Assembly: GCF_001643305.1 (NCBI RefSeq)
Contig: NZ_LSGW01000042.1
Span: 1-42,525 of the forward strand
Origin: Aeromonas salmonicida subsp. salmonicida
Lineage (GTDB): Bacteria; Pseudomonadota; Gammaproteobacteria; Enterobacterales; Aeromonadaceae
Direction: 5' to 3'
Length of the DNA: 42,525 nucleotides
Part shown: piece by piece, positions 1 to 8,318 of the stretch
Layout of the letters: every line of letters begins with the position of its first letter
Position numbering within the stretch: position 1 is the stretch's first letter
Made by a program: the position numbers and the translations under genes
Notes under the pieces: generated by a model
Told to the model about the DNA's origin: nothing
The model's input: only the letters and a program-made list of their open reading frames with translations
Databases searched by the model: none

Positions 1-180
1 CAGCGCAGCAGCAGTTCGGTGGCCGGACCCAGGGTATCGGCCGTTGATGGCGTGAGCTGAGATATCAGTATCGCTGTCGCTTACCGAGGTTACTTGTCGT
101 TATCGGTCTGATATTCGTTGCGAAGACAGCGCAGCAGCAGTTCGGTGGCCGGACCCAGGGTATCGGCTGACGGGGTGAGC
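1..180 (-). repeat. Duplicated 3' end of the LysR-type gene (about 126-bp tandem unit)
   Basis: Bases 1-41 are identical to 127-167, and similarity continues to about 57/180 with one 3-base insertion. Read on the minus strand, the left copy encodes the LysR tail with one extra Thr (LTPSTADTLG against LTPSADTLG), so it is a second copy of the C-terminal codons lying just beyond the intact gene's stop. The left copy runs off the window, so its full length is unknown. It could be an old tandem duplication or, less likely given the differences, an assembly artefact. Confidence 0.85.
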
Positions 181-974
181 AGATAGGTATAGAGATGGCG
201 CTCGTTGCCGCTCTCCAGATCCAGTGGCACCAGGGCGCCGCTGCCCAGCTCCTCCTGCACCAGATGGCGGGGCAACCAGGCATAGCCAAGGCCGAGTTTG
301 AGCATGGCGATGGCTTCGTGATAGTGGGTCGCCTTCCAGCCGGTGTCGTCCGCATCGTTCCAGTCCACCGAGCGGTGGATGGGGGGATGCAAGCTTATCT
401 GGTTATGGCTGGCGAGCTCCTCGGTTGAGACGGCTCCCGTCAGGGCAGCGAGGGGATGTTCGGCCGAGCAGAGCGGCAGCAGGCACACTTCGTCCAGCGG
501 CAGGCCGGTGCGATCCTGGGGCAGGTGTTCGGACAGCATGAGATCCCCTACCTGCAATGCATTGAAGTGGCAGTGAATGCGTTCGTGCAGATTGACGCGG
601 CAGCCCCGGCTGCGGGGATAGAAGTTGGCCAGTGCCCGATAGAGACGCTCCCGCGGTTGCAGCACGGAAACATAGAGATTGATCTGCGGCTCCCACTGCC
701 GCTCCAGGTTGTTGGCCAGATTTTCCAGCTCTTCCACCTGCTGGCTGAGCTGACGGGCCCGCTTGAGGAAGATCTCCCCTGCCGGCGTCAATACCGCCTT
801 GCGCCCCCTCACTTCCAGCAGGGGGACTCCCAGACTCTGCTGCAGCTTGGCCACCGCATGATTGAGAGAGGATTGGCTCTTGTTCAGCGCCTCGGCGGCC
901 TGGGCATAACCGCCGCAGTCCACCACGGCCTGAAAGATCCGCCATTGCTCAAACGTGCTCTTGGGACGAAACAT
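90..974 (-). CDS. LysR-family transcriptional regulator
   Basis: A 294-residue protein of normal LysR length. Residues about 7-66 form the N-terminal winged helix-turn-helix (AQAAEALNKSQSSLNHAVAKL, with the typical LGVPLLEVRGRKAVLTPAG wing). The rest is the periplasmic-binding-like effector domain. The family regulates transcription by binding promoter DNA as a tetramer in response to a small ligand; the target and ligand cannot be read from sequence. It lies downstream of yciK on the same strand with 109 bp between, which holds a weak hairpin (1018-1036), so it is probably a separate unit. Its last codons are duplicated just beyond its stop (1-57). The subgroup was not identified. Confidence 0.9.
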   Translation of the reverse strand: MFRPKSTFEQWRIFQAVVDCGGYAQAAEALNKSQSSLNHAVAKLQQSLGVPLLEVRGRKAVLTPAGEIFLKRARQLSQQVEELENLANNLERQWEPQINLYVSVLQPRERLYRALANFYPRSRGCRVNLHERIHCHFNALQVGDLMLSEHLPQDRTGLPLDEVCLLPLCSAEHPLAALTGAVSTEELASHNQISLHPPIHRSVDWNDADDTGWKATHYHEAIAMLKLGLGYAWLPRHLVQEELGSGALVPLDLESGNERHLYTYLLTPSADTLGPATELLLRCLRNEYQTDNDK

Positions 975-1083
975 ATCTCAACCTGATAAGGGATCGGATC
1001 TGATAAAGGCCTTCGACAGGGTGCCGACGACACCCTATTGAATTTAACCCCATGCGGTGCAGGGTTCCGGTTATTTTGTTGAT

Positions 1084-1839
1084 TTATTTGGGCTGGGCCA
1101 CAAAGGTCTGACCGGTTTTGCCACGGCTGTCCTGTCCCATCAGGTAGAGATAGAGCGGCATCAGGTCGGCCGGCGTCTTTAGCTGCTGGGGATCTTCCGC
1201 CGGGAAGGCGCTGGCGCGCATCTTGGTGCGGGTACCGCCCGGGTTGAGGGTGTTGACTCGCACAGCCGTGTTTTCCAGTTCGTCGGCCAGCACTTCCATC
1301 ATGCCTTCGATGGCGAACTTGGAGATAGCGTAGGTGCCCCAGTAGGCGCGGCCTTTGCGCCCCACGCTGGAGGAGGTGTAGACAATGGAGGCATCACCAT
1401 GCTCCTTGGCTGTCTGGCGGATCAGCGGCAGCAGCGCCTGGGTCAGCAGGAATTCAGATTTCACGTTGACCTGCATCACCTCGTCCCACTCTTTCTCCTG
1501 AATATGTTCGAAGGGAGAAAGGGTGCCGAGCAGGCCCGCGTTGAACAGCACGCCGTCGAGGCGACCAAACTGCTGGGCGAAGGTCTCGGCCATGCCGCGA
1601 TAGTGAGCGGCGGTTGCTCCTTTCAGGTCCACCGGAACTATGGCGGGAAGTGGATAACCGGCGGCCTCAATCTGGTCATAAACAGCCTCGAGTTTGGCAC
1701 TGGTGCGGCCGAGCAGGATCACGGTCGCGCCGTGGGCTGCATAGGTGATCGCCGCTTCGCGGCCTATGCCGTCACCGGCACCTGTGACCAGAATGACCTT
1801 GTCCTTGAGCAGATCCCGGGGTGCCTGATAATCGAGCAT
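1084..1839 (-). CDS. yciK: YciK-type short-chain dehydrogenase/oxidoreductase
   Basis: A 251-residue classical short-chain dehydrogenase that closely follows E. coli YciK. The Rossmann dinucleotide motif is TGAGDGIG near residue 20; NAGLLG is near 95. The catalytic Ser lies in YTSSSVGRKG and the Tyr/Lys pair in YWGTYAISKF. The C-terminal NPGGTRTKMRASAFPAEDPQ block is characteristic of YciK. The start at 1839 is chosen because AGGAG sits about 8 bases upstream and the product then begins as YciK does; an upstream in-frame Met at 1935 would add 32 residues unlike the family. Physiological substrate is not established. It is divergent from sohB, and the two genes are also close in enterobacteria. 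Confidence 0.93.
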   Translation of the reverse strand: MLDYQAPRDLLKDKVILVTGAGDGIGREAAITYAAHGATVILLGRTSAKLEAVYDQIEAAGYPLPAIVPVDLKGATAAHYRGMAETFAQQFGRLDGVLFNAGLLGTLSPFEHIQEKEWDEVMQVNVKSEFLLTQALLPLIRQTAKEHGDASIVYTSSSVGRKGRAYWGTYAISKFAIEGMMEVLADELENTAVRVNTLNPGGTRTKMRASAFPAEDPQQLKTPADLMPLYLYLMGQDSRGKTGQTFVAQPK

Positions 1840-2001
1840 GACAACTCCTGTTAACAAATTCGTGGCAGATGCGCGCGGCAATAGAGGGGCAAGTGTACTG
1901 ATCCCGCACGGCATTTGACCAGTATGAGACGGCAAAAATGTGAAGAAAATAGAGGGGTTGTGATTGTCGAGTCTGTTTTTTGAGCCACTGTCGCAGAGTT
2001 T

Positions 2002-2030
2002 TTGCGCGAGCCCTGCAAACTCCCTAGAAT
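2002..2030 (+). promoter_or_regulatory. Candidate sigma-70 promoter of sohB
   Basis: TTGCGC at 2002-2007 and TAGAAT at 2025-2030 are separated by 17 bases, and the GTG start of sohB follows 32 bases after the -10. Matches by eye only. Confidence 0.45.
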
Positions 2031-2062
2031 GTGAAAAACTCGAACACTGAGCGGAGCATCAA

Positions 2063-3070
2063 GTGGCATTTTTGACCGAATATGGGCTGTTCCTGGCCAA
2101 GACCCTCACCTTACTACTGGCCGTAGCTGCCGTCATCCTGATGGTGATCAGCAGCCGTCAGCCGAAATCCCGCAAGGGTGAGCTGGTGGTGACCGATCTC
2201 TCCAGCGAGCTGGAAGCAGGGCGTTACCAGTTGCAGGCGGCGCTGGCCGGCAAGACCGAGCGCAAGCAGCTGGAGAAGGCGCGCAAGGCCGAACACAAGG
2301 CGCGCGCCAAGACGGAAGACGAACGCAGCCGCCTGTTTGTGCTCGATTTCAACGGCAGCATGGATGCCAAAGAGGTGGCGTCCTTGCGAGAAGAGGTGAG
2401 CGCCGTGATAGGGGTCGCCCAGTCTGGTGATGAGGTGTTGCTGCGTCTTGAGTCCGGCGGCGGTGTGGTCCATGGCTATGGCCTGGCAGCTTCCCAGCTG
2501 CAGCGACTGCGGGACAAGGGCATCAAGCTCACCGTAGCCATCGACAAGGTGGCGGCGAGCGGCGGCTACATGATGGCCTGCGTGGCAGATCAGATACTGG
2601 CGGCGCCCTTTGCCATCGTCGGCTCCATCGGAGTGATTGCCCAGTTGCCTAACTTCAACAAGCTCTTGAAAAAGCACGACATCGAATTCGAGATGCACAC
2701 CGCTGGCCAGTACAAGCGCACCATCACCATGTTCGGTGAGAACGACGACCTGGGGCGGGAAAAGTTTCGTGAGGAGCTGGGCGCCATCCACGAGCGGTTC
2801 AAGGCGTTCGTGGCCGAGCACAGACCCCACCTCGACATAGACAGTGTCACCACCGGGGAACACTGGCTGGCGAGCCAGGCCAAGGGGCTGGGGCTGGTGG
2901 ATACCCTCTGCACCAGCGACGACTACCTGCTGGCCCAGGCCAACCACCACAAGGTGGTCGGCATCAGCTATCGCAAGCCAAAAAGCCTGACCCAGAAGCT
3001 GGGCCAGCAGGCGGCCCTGGCGCTGGAATCGAGTCTCGGCCGGCTGTGGCAACAGAGCCCCTGGCGCTGA
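2063..3070 (+). CDS. sohB: SohB inner-membrane S49 peptidase
   Basis: A 335-residue protein with one N-terminal membrane segment (about 9-29), a charged coiled linker (about 50-88) and a C-terminal peptidase S49 domain as in SppA. The nucleophile is Ser166 in KVAASGGYMMA and the general base is Lys218 in GQYKRT; FAIVGSIGVI is also conserved. SohB is thought to be a signal-peptide peptidase-like enzyme acting at the periplasmic face of the membrane; multicopy sohB suppresses htrA loss in E. coli. The start is GTG at 2063, preceded by GGAG. It is a single-gene unit: divergent from yciK and closed by a strong hairpin terminator shared with astB. Confidence 0.95.
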   Translation: MAFLTEYGLFLAKTLTLLLAVAAVILMVISSRQPKSRKGELVVTDLSSELEAGRYQLQAALAGKTERKQLEKARKAEHKARAKTEDERSRLFVLDFNGSMDAKEVASLREEVSAVIGVAQSGDEVLLRLESGGGVVHGYGLAASQLQRLRDKGIKLTVAIDKVAASGGYMMACVADQILAAPFAIVGSIGVIAQLPNFNKLLKKHDIEFEMHTAGQYKRTITMFGENDDLGREKFREELGAIHERFKAFVAEHRPHLDIDSVTTGEHWLASQAKGLGLVDTLCTSDDYLLAQANHHKVVGISYRKPKSLTQKLGQQAALALESSLGRLWQQSPWR

Positions 3071-3095
3071 GGCACAGTTCAATGGGTTGAAACAA

Positions 3096-3125
3096 GAGAG
3101 CCGGGCATTGCCCGGCTCTCTGTTT
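3096..3125. terminator. Bidirectional terminator between sohB and astB
   Basis: A perfect 11-bp stem (3096-3106 with 3110-3120, loop ATT) is flanked by TGTTT on the plus side and TTGTTT on the minus side. It lies between the convergent sohB and astB genes. Confidence 0.85.
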
Positions 3126-3159
3126 ATCATTCTGTCGCAGCAAGATCGTGAACAGGTTC

Positions 3160-4497
3160 TCAGCGCTGGAAGGGGTAGACGGAGCCGAGTTTGAGGATCT
3201 GGGTCAGCTCGTCCAGTGCGGTACGGGACTCCTGTACCAGTGCCGGGTCGCGCAGATCATCCAGCGCCAGACTGTCGCGGTAGTGGCGCTCCACCCACTG
3301 ATCCAGCCGGGCGAACTGGCTGTTGTTGATGAGGCAGGCCGGATTGACCGCCGCCAGCTCCTGATCGTTCATGGCGACCCGCAGCCGCAGACAGGCGGGG
3401 CCACCGCCGTTGCGCATGCTCTGCTTCACGTCCATGTAGTGTATCTGCTTGATGGGGGTGCCCTGGGCGATGAGCTTGCCGAGGTAGGCCGATACCGCCG
3501 GATTGTCACGACACTCTGTGGGGGCGATGATCGCCATCTCGCCGGACGGCAGGGTCAGGATCTGGGTATTGAACAGATAGGATTTCACCGCATCTTGCAC
3601 CGACACCTCGGCAGTCGGTACCTCGATGAAGTGCAGTTCGCCTTCGCCGAACTTGTTGCGCACCTCGATCAGCGCCGACTCGGTATTGAGAAACGCCTGC
3701 TGGTGGAAGAAGAGCACGTTCTGGTTGCCTACCGCTATCACGTCATTGTGAAACACCCCCTGATCGATCACGTCCGGATTCTGCTGGATGAAGACGGCAC
3801 TCTCTTCACTCAACCCGTGCAGACGGGCGATGGCCTGGCTGGCTTCCAGGGTCTGGCGGGCCGGATAGCGCTTGGGGGCGGGCTGGGAGACATCAAACGC
3901 GCTGCGGCCATAGACGAAAAGCTCGACCCCGGATTCGCCGTAGGCACGACACAGTCGGGTGTGGTTGGCGGCGCCCTCGTCACCAAAGTGATCGTTTTCC
4001 GGCAGGTGCTGGTGGTGATAGAAGTGACGGTCGTTGTTGAACACGGCGCGCAGTATGCGGCCCGTCACCTCGGGTTCGAGGGAGCGGTGGAACTTGTTGG
4101 TCAGGTTGGCGGGGGTGAAGTGAATCCGGCCATCCTGGGTATCGGCACTCGGGGAGACGGTGGCGGCGTTGGCAGTCCACATGCTGGAAGCTGAATAACA
4201 GGCGGCCAGCACGGCGGGCGCCTGTTTCGCGGCCTGGGCCAGCACGCTTGCATCATTGCCGGTGAAGCCGAGGCGGCGCAGGGTAGCCAGATCCGGCCGC
4301 TCCTGCGGTGCCAGCACCCCCTGGGTCATGCCAAGCTCGGTCAGCGCCTTCATCTTGCGCAGCCCCTGCTTGGCCGCCTCCTTGGGATTGGACGCTTCCT
4401 TGGCATTGCTCTGGGAGGCAACGTTGCCGTAGGACAAGCCCGCATAGTTGTGGGTCGGGCCGACCAGGCCGTCGAAATTGACCTCGAAGTGCTTCAT
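3160..4497 (-). CDS. astB: N-succinylarginine dihydrolase
   Basis: A 445-residue protein of the normal AstB length. AstB converts N2-succinylarginine to succinylornithine, two ammonia and CO2, the second step of the arginine succinyltransferase pathway in the cytoplasm. The pentein-fold catalytic residues are visible: Glu174 (DEGAANHTR), His250 (GVFHND) and Cys369 (GGPACLRLR). The start at 4497 gives [10 protein letters not shown] as in the family and has AAAGGATG upstream; an upstream in-frame Met at 4548 is not supported. It stands alone here, without astC, astA, astD or astE, so the pathway must be split in this genome. Its promoter region faces topA. Confidence 0.96.
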   Translation of the reverse strand: MKHFEVNFDGLVGPTHNYAGLSYGNVASQSNAKEASNPKEAAKQGLRKMKALTELGMTQGVLAPQERPDLATLRRLGFTGNDASVLAQAAKQAPAVLAACYSASSMWTANAATVSPSADTQDGRIHFTPANLTNKFHRSLEPEVTGRILRAVFNNDRHFYHHQHLPENDHFGDEGAANHTRLCRAYGESGVELFVYGRSAFDVSQPAPKRYPARQTLEASQAIARLHGLSEESAVFIQQNPDVIDQGVFHNDVIAVGNQNVLFFHQQAFLNTESALIEVRNKFGEGELHFIEVPTAEVSVQDAVKSYLFNTQILTLPSGEMAIIAPTECRDNPAVSAYLGKLIAQGTPIKQIHYMDVKQSMRNGGGPACLRLRVAMNDQELAAVNPACLINNSQFARLDQWVERHYRDSLALDDLRDPALVQESRTALDELTQILKLGSVYPFQR

Positions 4498-4858
4498 TGA
4501 GTACATCCTTTCGATTTTTATATGGGTAGCGGTTCCTTCCGCGCACAAAGCTGCGGGATGCAGCCATTATAAGGAGATTTTGTCTTTTGTAACAAGCTGA
4601 TAACTAAAGTGGTTTGTTATGTTGCAAGAGCGGTTTGTTATGTCGTTTCAAATATAAAAAAGGGGTTGATATGGCATAAAAATAAAAAAGCGGTTGCTTC
4701 CCAAGGCTCGGCTTCGCATTAATAAATAAAGAGGTCAGGTGGTTCGGGCTGGTGAGCTAATTTGCTCACAAGATTGCTTTTTCGCGTCAAATCTCTTATA
4801 CAGCCCCACAAAACCGCACACCAACCCCGTCGGGTGCAATGAGGATAATAGTTACAGC
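4498..4858. other. Divergent astB/topA intergenic region with A-tracts and a direct repeat
   Basis: These 361 bases hold no convincing gene. GGTTTGTTATGT occurs twice, at 4611-4622 and 4632-4643, 21 bases apart (about two helical turns), which suits a tandem protein-binding site. AT-rich runs at about 4650-4690 suggest intrinsic curvature. GTGAGC and GCTCAC (4752-4769) form a spaced inverted repeat just upstream of the likely topA promoter. An ArgR site for astB was looked for and none was convincing. Confidence 0.5.
4774..4802 (+). promoter_or_regulatory. Candidate sigma-70 promoter of topA
   Basis: TTGCTT (4774-4779) and TATACA (4797-4802) have a 17-base spacer; initiation near 4809 would give a leader of about 50 bases. 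topA has several promoters in E. coli, so this may not be the only one. Confidence 0.45.
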
Positions 4859-7480
4859 ATGGGCAAATCACTGGTCATAGTGGAGTCTCCGGCCAAGGCC
4901 AAGACCATCAATAAATATTTGGGCAAAGACTACGTGGTGAAATCCAGCGTCGGTCATGTTCGCGATCTGCCCACCAGTGGCAGCGGCAGCAACGAGCCCA
5001 AAAAACCTGTCATTCGCGGTATCAAGCTGAGCGAATCAGAGAAGGCTGCCAAGGATCGCAATGCCCTGTTCTCACGGATGGGGATCAATCCGACCGCAGG
5101 CTGGCAGGCCAACTACCAGATTTTGCCCGGCAAAGAGAAAGTGGTCAGTGAGTTGCAAAGTCTGGCCGCCAAGGCCGATACCATCTATCTCGCAACCGAC
5201 TTGGATAGAGAGGGAGAAGCCATCGCCTGGCACTTGCGCGAGATCATCGGTGGTGACGACAGCCGCTACAAGCGGGTGGTGTTCAACGAGATCACCAAGA
5301 CTGCGATTCAGGAAGCGTTTGCCCAGCCATCCGAGCTGAACATCCACCGTGTCAACGCTCAGCAGGCCCGTCGTTTCCTCGACCGGGTGGTGGGCTACAT
5401 GGTTTCCCCCCTGCTCTGGAAGAAGCTGGCACGTGGCCTCTCTGCCGGCCGGGTGCAGTCTGTTGCCGTGCGTCTCATCGTCGATAAAGAGCGCGAGATC
5501 AAGGCGTTCGTACCGGTCGAGTTCTGGGATCTCAACGCCGATCTGCTGACCGGTGACAAGAGCGATCTGCGCATGGAAGTGGTCAGCCGCAACGGCGCCG
5601 ACTTCAAGCCGGTCACCCAGGCCGAGACCTTTGCCGCCGTGGCCGCCCTCGAAGGGGTCGACTACAAGGTGGTGAACCGGGAAGACAAGCCGACCGGCTC
5701 CAAGCCGTCCGCCCCCTTCATTACTTCCACCCTGCAACAGGCGGCATCGACCCGTCTGAGCTTCGGGGTGAAGAAGACCATGATGATGGCCCAGCGTCTG
5801 TATGAAGCGGGTTACATCACCTACATGCGTACCGACTCCACCAACCTCAGCAAAGAGGCGGTCGAGGCACTGCGGGAATATATCGGTGAGCAGTATGGCG
5901 CAGCCTATCTGCCGGCCGAGCCGAACCTTTATGGTTCCAAGGCCGGTGCCCAGGAGGCTCACGAGGCGATCCGTCCCTCCAGCGTGCTGGTGACTGCCGA
6001 GATGCTGGAAGGCATGGAGCCGGATGCAATGCGGCTTTATGACCTCATATGGCGCCAGTTCGTGGCCTGCCAGATGACGCCTGCCCAGTACGACTCCTCC
6101 ACCCTGACCGTCAAGGCCGGTGAGTTCGAGCTCAAGGCCCGTGGTCGTACCCTGCGCTTCGCCGGTTGGACCAAGGCACTGCCGCCCATGGGGCGCAAGG
6201 GCGAAGACAGCCAGCTGCCTGCGGTGACAGTGGGTGAGGTACTCAAACTGATCAAGCTGGATCCGCGCCAGCACTTCACCAAGCCGCCCGCGCGCTTCAC
6301 CGAAGCGGCCCTGGTGCGCGAGCTGGAAAAGCGCGGCATTGGCCGTCCGTCTACCTACGCCTCCATCATCTCCACTATCGTGGATCGTGGTTATGTGCGG
6401 GTCGAGAGCCGCCGTTTCTTCGCCGAGAAGATGGGTGAAATCGTCACCGACCGTCTGGTGGAGAACTTCGTCGAGCTGATGAACTACGAGTTCACCGCCA
6501 AGATGGAAGACAAGCTTGATGGCATCGCCGAAGGCAGCCTGGAGTGGAAGAAGGTGCTGGACGCCTTCTACGAAGAATTTACCCAGGAGCTGGCAAAAGC
6601 GGATCGGGATGCGGAAGAGGGTGGCATGCGTGCCAACCAGATGGTGCTGACCGACATCGACTGCCCGGATTGCGGCCGCAAGATGGGCATTCGTACCGCC
6701 ACCACCGGCGTTTTCCTCGGTTGCTCAGGTTACGCCTTGCCGCCGAAAGAGCGCTGCAAGAAGACCATCAACCTGGTCTCCGCCGACGAATTTGTCTCCG
6801 CCACCGACGGTGACGAGGCCGAAACCGAGGCGCTGCGTGCCAAGCATCGCTGCGGCGTCTGCGGCACCGCCATGGACGCCTACATCATAGACGACAGCCG
6901 CAAGCTGCACGTCTGTGGTCGCAACCCTGATTGCGACGGTTACGAAATCGAGAAGGGCCAGTTCAAGCTCAAGGGTTATGAAGGCCCCAGCATAGAGTGC
7001 GATCGCTGCGGTTCCGAGATGCAGCTCAAGAACGGCCGTTTCGGCAAGTACATGGGCTGTACCAACGAGACTTGCAAGAACACCCGCAAGATCCTGAAAA
7101 ACGGCGACATAGCGCCGCCGAAAGAAGATCCTGTACCGCTGCCCGAGCTCAAGTGCACCCAATCCGATGCATACTTCGTGCTGCGTGACGGGGCGGCGGG
7201 CCTGTTCCTGGCCGCCAGCAACTTCCCGAAATCCCGCGAGACCCGTGCACCTCTGGTGGAAGAGCTCAAGCGCTTCAAGGAACGCCTCTCGCCCAAGCAC
7301 CAGTACCTGGCTGACGCCCCGGCGTCAGATCCTGACGGTAACGCCTCCATCGTTCGCTTCAGTCGCAAGACCAAGGAGCAGTACGTGATGACGGAGGTCA
7401 ACGGCAAGGCAACGGGCTGGACGGCGCACTACGACAACGGCAAGTGGCAGGAGAGCCTGGCCAAGTCGAAGAAGGCGTGA
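4859..7480 (+). CDS. topA: DNA topoisomerase I (omega protein)
   Basis: An 873-residue type IA topoisomerase that relaxes negative supercoils by nicking and passing single strands. Seen in order: the Toprim domain ([15 protein letters not shown], and the acidic [10 protein letters not shown] near 111-120), the catalytic domain with active-site Tyr322 in [13 protein letters not shown], and [12 protein letters not shown]. Three four-cysteine zinc motifs follow ([24 protein letters not shown]), then a C-terminal zinc-ribbon-like region. Length matches E. coli TopA closely. The start at 4859 gives the family N terminus and follows GAGGATAA; an in-frame Met at 4739 would add 40 unrelated residues. 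Transcribed alone and followed by a good terminator. The cysB gene that follows topA in E. coli is absent. Confidence 0.98.
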   Translation: MGKSLVIVESPAKAKTINKYLGKDYVVKSSVGHVRDLPTSGSGSNEPKKPVIRGIKLSESEKAAKDRNALFSRMGINPTAGWQANYQILPGKEKVVSELQSLAAKADTIYLATDLDREGEAIAWHLREIIGGDDSRYKRVVFNEITKTAIQEAFAQPSELNIHRVNAQQARRFLDRVVGYMVSPLLWKKLARGLSAGRVQSVAVRLIVDKEREIKAFVPVEFWDLNADLLTGDKSDLRMEVVSRNGADFKPVTQAETFAAVAALEGVDYKVVNREDKPTGSKPSAPFITSTLQQAASTRLSFGVKKTMMMAQRLYEAGYITYMRTDSTNLSKEAVEALREYIGEQYGAAYLPAEPNLYGSKAGAQEAHEAIRPSSVLVTAEMLEGMEPDAMRLYDLIWRQFVACQMTPAQYDSSTLTVKAGEFELKARGRTLRFAGWTKALPPMGRKGEDSQLPAVTVGEVLKLIKLDPRQHFTKPPARFTEAALVRELEKRGIGRPSTYASIISTIVDRGYVRVESRRFFAEKMGEIVTDRLVENFVELMNYEFTAKMEDKLDGIAEGSLEWKKVLDAFYEEFTQELAKADRDAEEGGMRANQMVLTDIDCPDCGRKMGIRTATTGVFLGCSGYALPPKERCKKTINLVSADEFVSATDGDEAETEALRAKHRCGVCGTAMDAYIIDDSRKLHVCGRNPDCDGYEIEKGQFKLKGYEGPSIECDRCGSEMQLKNGRFGKYMGCTNETCKNTRKILKNGDIAPPKEDPVPLPELKCTQSDAYFVLRDGAAGLFLAASNFPKSRETRAPLVEELKRFKERLSPKHQYLADAPASDPDGNASIVRFSRKTKEQYVMTEVNGKATGWTAHYDNGKWQESLAKSKKA

Positions 7481-7508
7481 TGGCGCGCAGTTCACACTAT
7501 GATGAAAG

Positions 7509-7531
7509 AGGCCCCTTGCAGGGGCCTTTTT
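7509..7531 (+). terminator. topA terminator
   Basis: AGGCCCC (7509-7515) pairs with GGGGCCT (7521-7527) across a 5-base loop, followed by a T run. It begins about 28 bases after the topA stop. Confidence 0.85.
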
Positions 7532-7594
7532 GTTGGGAGATGACGGTATACTGAAACGGCTGCAAGGATGGCAGCGCTGTACACGGAGGTTGTG

Positions 7595-7762
7595 ATGGAG
7601 ATTAACGAGATCCGGCCGGGAATGACCTGCTTGACCCGGGAAGGAACTGCCTATGTGCTGGAAGTGGACAGGCAGAGTCTGCTGGTGTTGCTGCAACGGG
7701 AGTATGAAACCATACCCGTGCAGGTGCGCAGCGACGAGATCCTGGCTCCCCTCACACTGTGA
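7595..7762 (+). CDS. Small conserved-looking hypothetical protein (55 residues)
   Basis: The start at 7595 is chosen for the strong ACGGAGG about 7 bases upstream; the ORF ends at 7762. The product (MEINEIRPGMTCLTREG at the N terminus) looks like a small single-domain beta-rich protein; GMTCLTREGTAYVLEVD resembles the short barrel strands seen in KOW/SH3-like or Hfq-sized folds, but this is only an impression. No membrane segment and no cysteine pair. It sits alone between the topA terminator and a convergent alkyltransferase-like gene. The family was not recognised. The ribosome-binding site is the main argument that it is real. Confidence 0.65.
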   Translation: MEINEIRPGMTCLTREGTAYVLEVDRQSLLVLLQREYETIPVQVRSDEILAPLTL

Positions 7763-7892
7763 CTTGAAAGGGAACAAGGAGGCATGACAGCTCTTTGATT
7801 CGAAAGGAAACCAAGACAGATAGCCGCGTTGTGACTCAACAGAACATCATGAGAAACCGCAGCGCTCTGGTTTAACAAAAAATAGCAGCGTT

Positions 7893-8249
7893 TTAAAAAG
7901 GGATGAGGAATAGCAGCTCGGCGAGGTCGGGCTGCCATTGCCACTCCCGCATCTTTACCCTCCCGCCTATCACAGGCACCCCCTCCTGCTGCAATCGCCC
8001 CGTCTGTTCCATGAAGCCTGTCGACCCTTTTGGCAGTGAAATGGTGCCACCTGCGCCCAGCACGCGATGCCAGGGCAGCACCTTGTCCGTTTCCCGCAGC
8101 ACCTTGCCCACCAGTCGGGCTCGACCGGGCAGCCCAGCCAGATCGGCCACCTGACCATAGCTGACCACCTTGCCGGGCGGGATCAGGGCGAGGATCGCCT
8201 CGATGCGGGCGACCTTGTTCAGGGGGGCAGGGGCTGGCTCCATTCTCAT
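7893..8249 (-). CDS. Alkyltransferase-like protein (ATL, MGMT family without the cysteine)
   Basis: A 118-residue single-domain homologue of the DNA-binding half of O6-methylguanine-DNA methyltransferase. The helix-turn-helix reads GKVVSYGQVADLAGLPGRARLVG with the arginine finger. Where the repair enzyme has PCHRV with its acceptor Cys, this has PWHRV (Trp60), the hallmark of ATL proteins (E. coli YbaZ type). Such proteins bind O6-alkylguanine, flip the base and hand the lesion to nucleotide excision repair rather than transferring the alkyl group. The start at 8249 has GGAG upstream; a second Met at 8243 is possible. It lies downstream of the chemoreceptor gene but is separated from it by a 13-bp hairpin. 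Confidence 0.88.
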   Translation of the reverse strand: MRMEPAPAPLNKVARIEAILALIPPGKVVSYGQVADLAGLPGRARLVGKVLRETDKVLPWHRVLGAGGTISLPKGSTGFMEQTGRLQQEGVPVIGGRVKMREWQWQPDLAELLFLIPF

Positions 8250-8270
8250 GGGTCATGACTCTCCAGAAAC

Positions 8271-8299
8271 GACAGAAGCGCCATTGTGGCGCTTCTGTC
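8271..8299 (-). terminator. Strong hairpin between the chemoreceptor gene and the ATL gene
   Basis: A perfect 13-bp stem (8271-8283 with 8287-8299, loop of 3). The T tract on the minus strand is short (GTTTC), so it may terminate the upstream gene inefficiently or act as an mRNA end-stabiliser. Confidence 0.6.
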
Positions 8300-8318
8300 G
8301 TGGGGGTGGCAACCTGTG

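Noticed and set aside
3148..4194. Long plus-strand ORF antisense to astB (348 codons)
   Set aside because: It is a shadow of astB codon bias in GC-rich DNA; it has no ribosome site and no recognisable domain.
4752..4769. GTGAGC...GCTCAC near topA as a CRP or SlmA site
   Set aside because: Spacing fits neither: CRP needs 6 bases between TGTGA and TCACA, and SlmA sites have adjacent halves. Kept only as an unassigned inverted repeat.
5072..6274. Long minus-strand ORF antisense to topA (400 codons)
   Set aside because: His- and Gly-rich shadow of a highly conserved gene; no start signal.
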